Positions 63,903 through 64,000 of a DNA stretch of 64,000 nt are shown one piece after another (positions within the stretch are counted from its first letter, which is position 1; each line of letters opens with the position of its first letter). This DNA comes from Bacteroidota bacterium (lineage in GTDB: Bacteria > Bacteroidota > Bacteroidia > Flavobacteriales > Schleiferiaceae). The translations under genes and the position numbers were made by a program. The notes below the pieces were generated by a model, which was not told where the DNA came from, did not search any database, and worked only from the letters and a program-made list of their open reading frames with translations. Location: positions 1 through 64,000 of the forward strand of contig JANSYJ010000002.1 in the NCBI GenBank assembly GCA_024742495.1, read 5' to 3'.

Positions 63903-63930
63903 GCCCCTTGGAAATTCCAAGGGGCTTTTT
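63903..63930 (+). terminator. Terminator of hppA
   Basis: An 11-bp perfect stem GCCCCTTGGAA/TTCCAAGGGGC with a single-base loop, flanked by A5 and T5. Confidence 0.85.
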
Positions 63931-64000
63931 AATTGCAGTAAAACTGCTTTAATATTATTTATAGAAGGGCGCTTATCAAAGCGATGCTTTAAAACAGCCC
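63931..64000. other. Unassigned window end
   Basis: Seventy bases behind the hppA terminator. Short open frames run to the edge on both strands, but none has a recognisable motif, so the next gene cannot be named. Confidence 0.5.

Overview
The window is a chromosomal segment of a Bacteroidota bacterium, most likely a member of Flavobacteriales (genus not resolvable). The signs are: TAnnTTTG-type -7 promoter elements with TTTG about 19-20 bp upstream in front of many genes; four TonB-dependent receptors with carboxypeptidase-like N-terminal domains; a type IX secretion (T9SS) sorting domain and a PorV/PorQ-like protein; a GT3-type glycogen synthase; and Bacteroidota-typical families (DUF4249, DUF3127, HYC_CC_PP-like, TonB proteins with a conserved Cys pair). 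No phage, insertion sequence or CRISPR array is visible. Most of the window is core genome with accessory outer-membrane and secreted genes.

Layout. 1-860: a GIY-YIG nuclease gene cut by the window edge, then a tandem array with a period near 181 bp built from the 3' end and terminator of initiator tRNA-fMet, ending in the intact tRNA (782-854, minus). 941-5087: two tandem paralogous secreted proteins, then era. 5962-7456: a secreted LRR protein and ribF. 7585-9408: atpD-atpC. 9512-9946: a Rieske-like lipoprotein. 10172-19072: an operon of a TonB receptor, a 1364-residue exported protein and a PorV/PorQ-like barrel. 19161-20582: greA, a HIT protein and ruvC. 20627-26259: a GT2 glycosyltransferase, an MscS channel and a DUF4249/TonB-receptor pair. 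26410-29598: an S41 Prc-type protease translationally linked to an OppC-like permease. 29595-34690: a small membrane protein, then the flavin reductase-DUF3127-AtoE-Aat operon, tRNA-Leu(UAG) and a TonB protein. 34795-40230: a large T9SS-exported adhesin-like protein with five MAM-like/FN3 modules.

40491-43190: a Crp/Fnr regulator, a cysteine-dioxygenase-like protein, a rhodanese and an NdpA-like protein; two Crp-like dyads sit before the CDO and rhodanese genes, suggesting a local sulfur regulon. 43226-46304: a probable copper-handling trio (TonB receptor, HMA protein, His/Cys-rich HYC protein). 46381-47568: a barrel/coiled-coil/SPOR-like protein. 47775-51220: tig, clpP and clpX, with a perfect 34-bp palindrome before clpX. 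51217-53933: thyA, a TonB_C-domain exported protein and folA. 54075-60049: glycogen synthase, a CNT nucleoside transporter with an N-terminal extracytoplasmic domain, a BFN nuclease and etfB-etfA. 60216-63871: pyruvate dehydrogenase E1-beta and a membrane pyrophosphatase with a C-terminal extension.

The best candidates for something undescribed are the tRNA-fMet/GIY-YIG array, the Crp-CDO-rhodanese module with shared dyads, the TonB receptor-giant protein-PorV operon, the clpP/clpX palindrome and the hairpin in the greA leader. All identifications rest on reading motifs and recalled family features; no database search was run.
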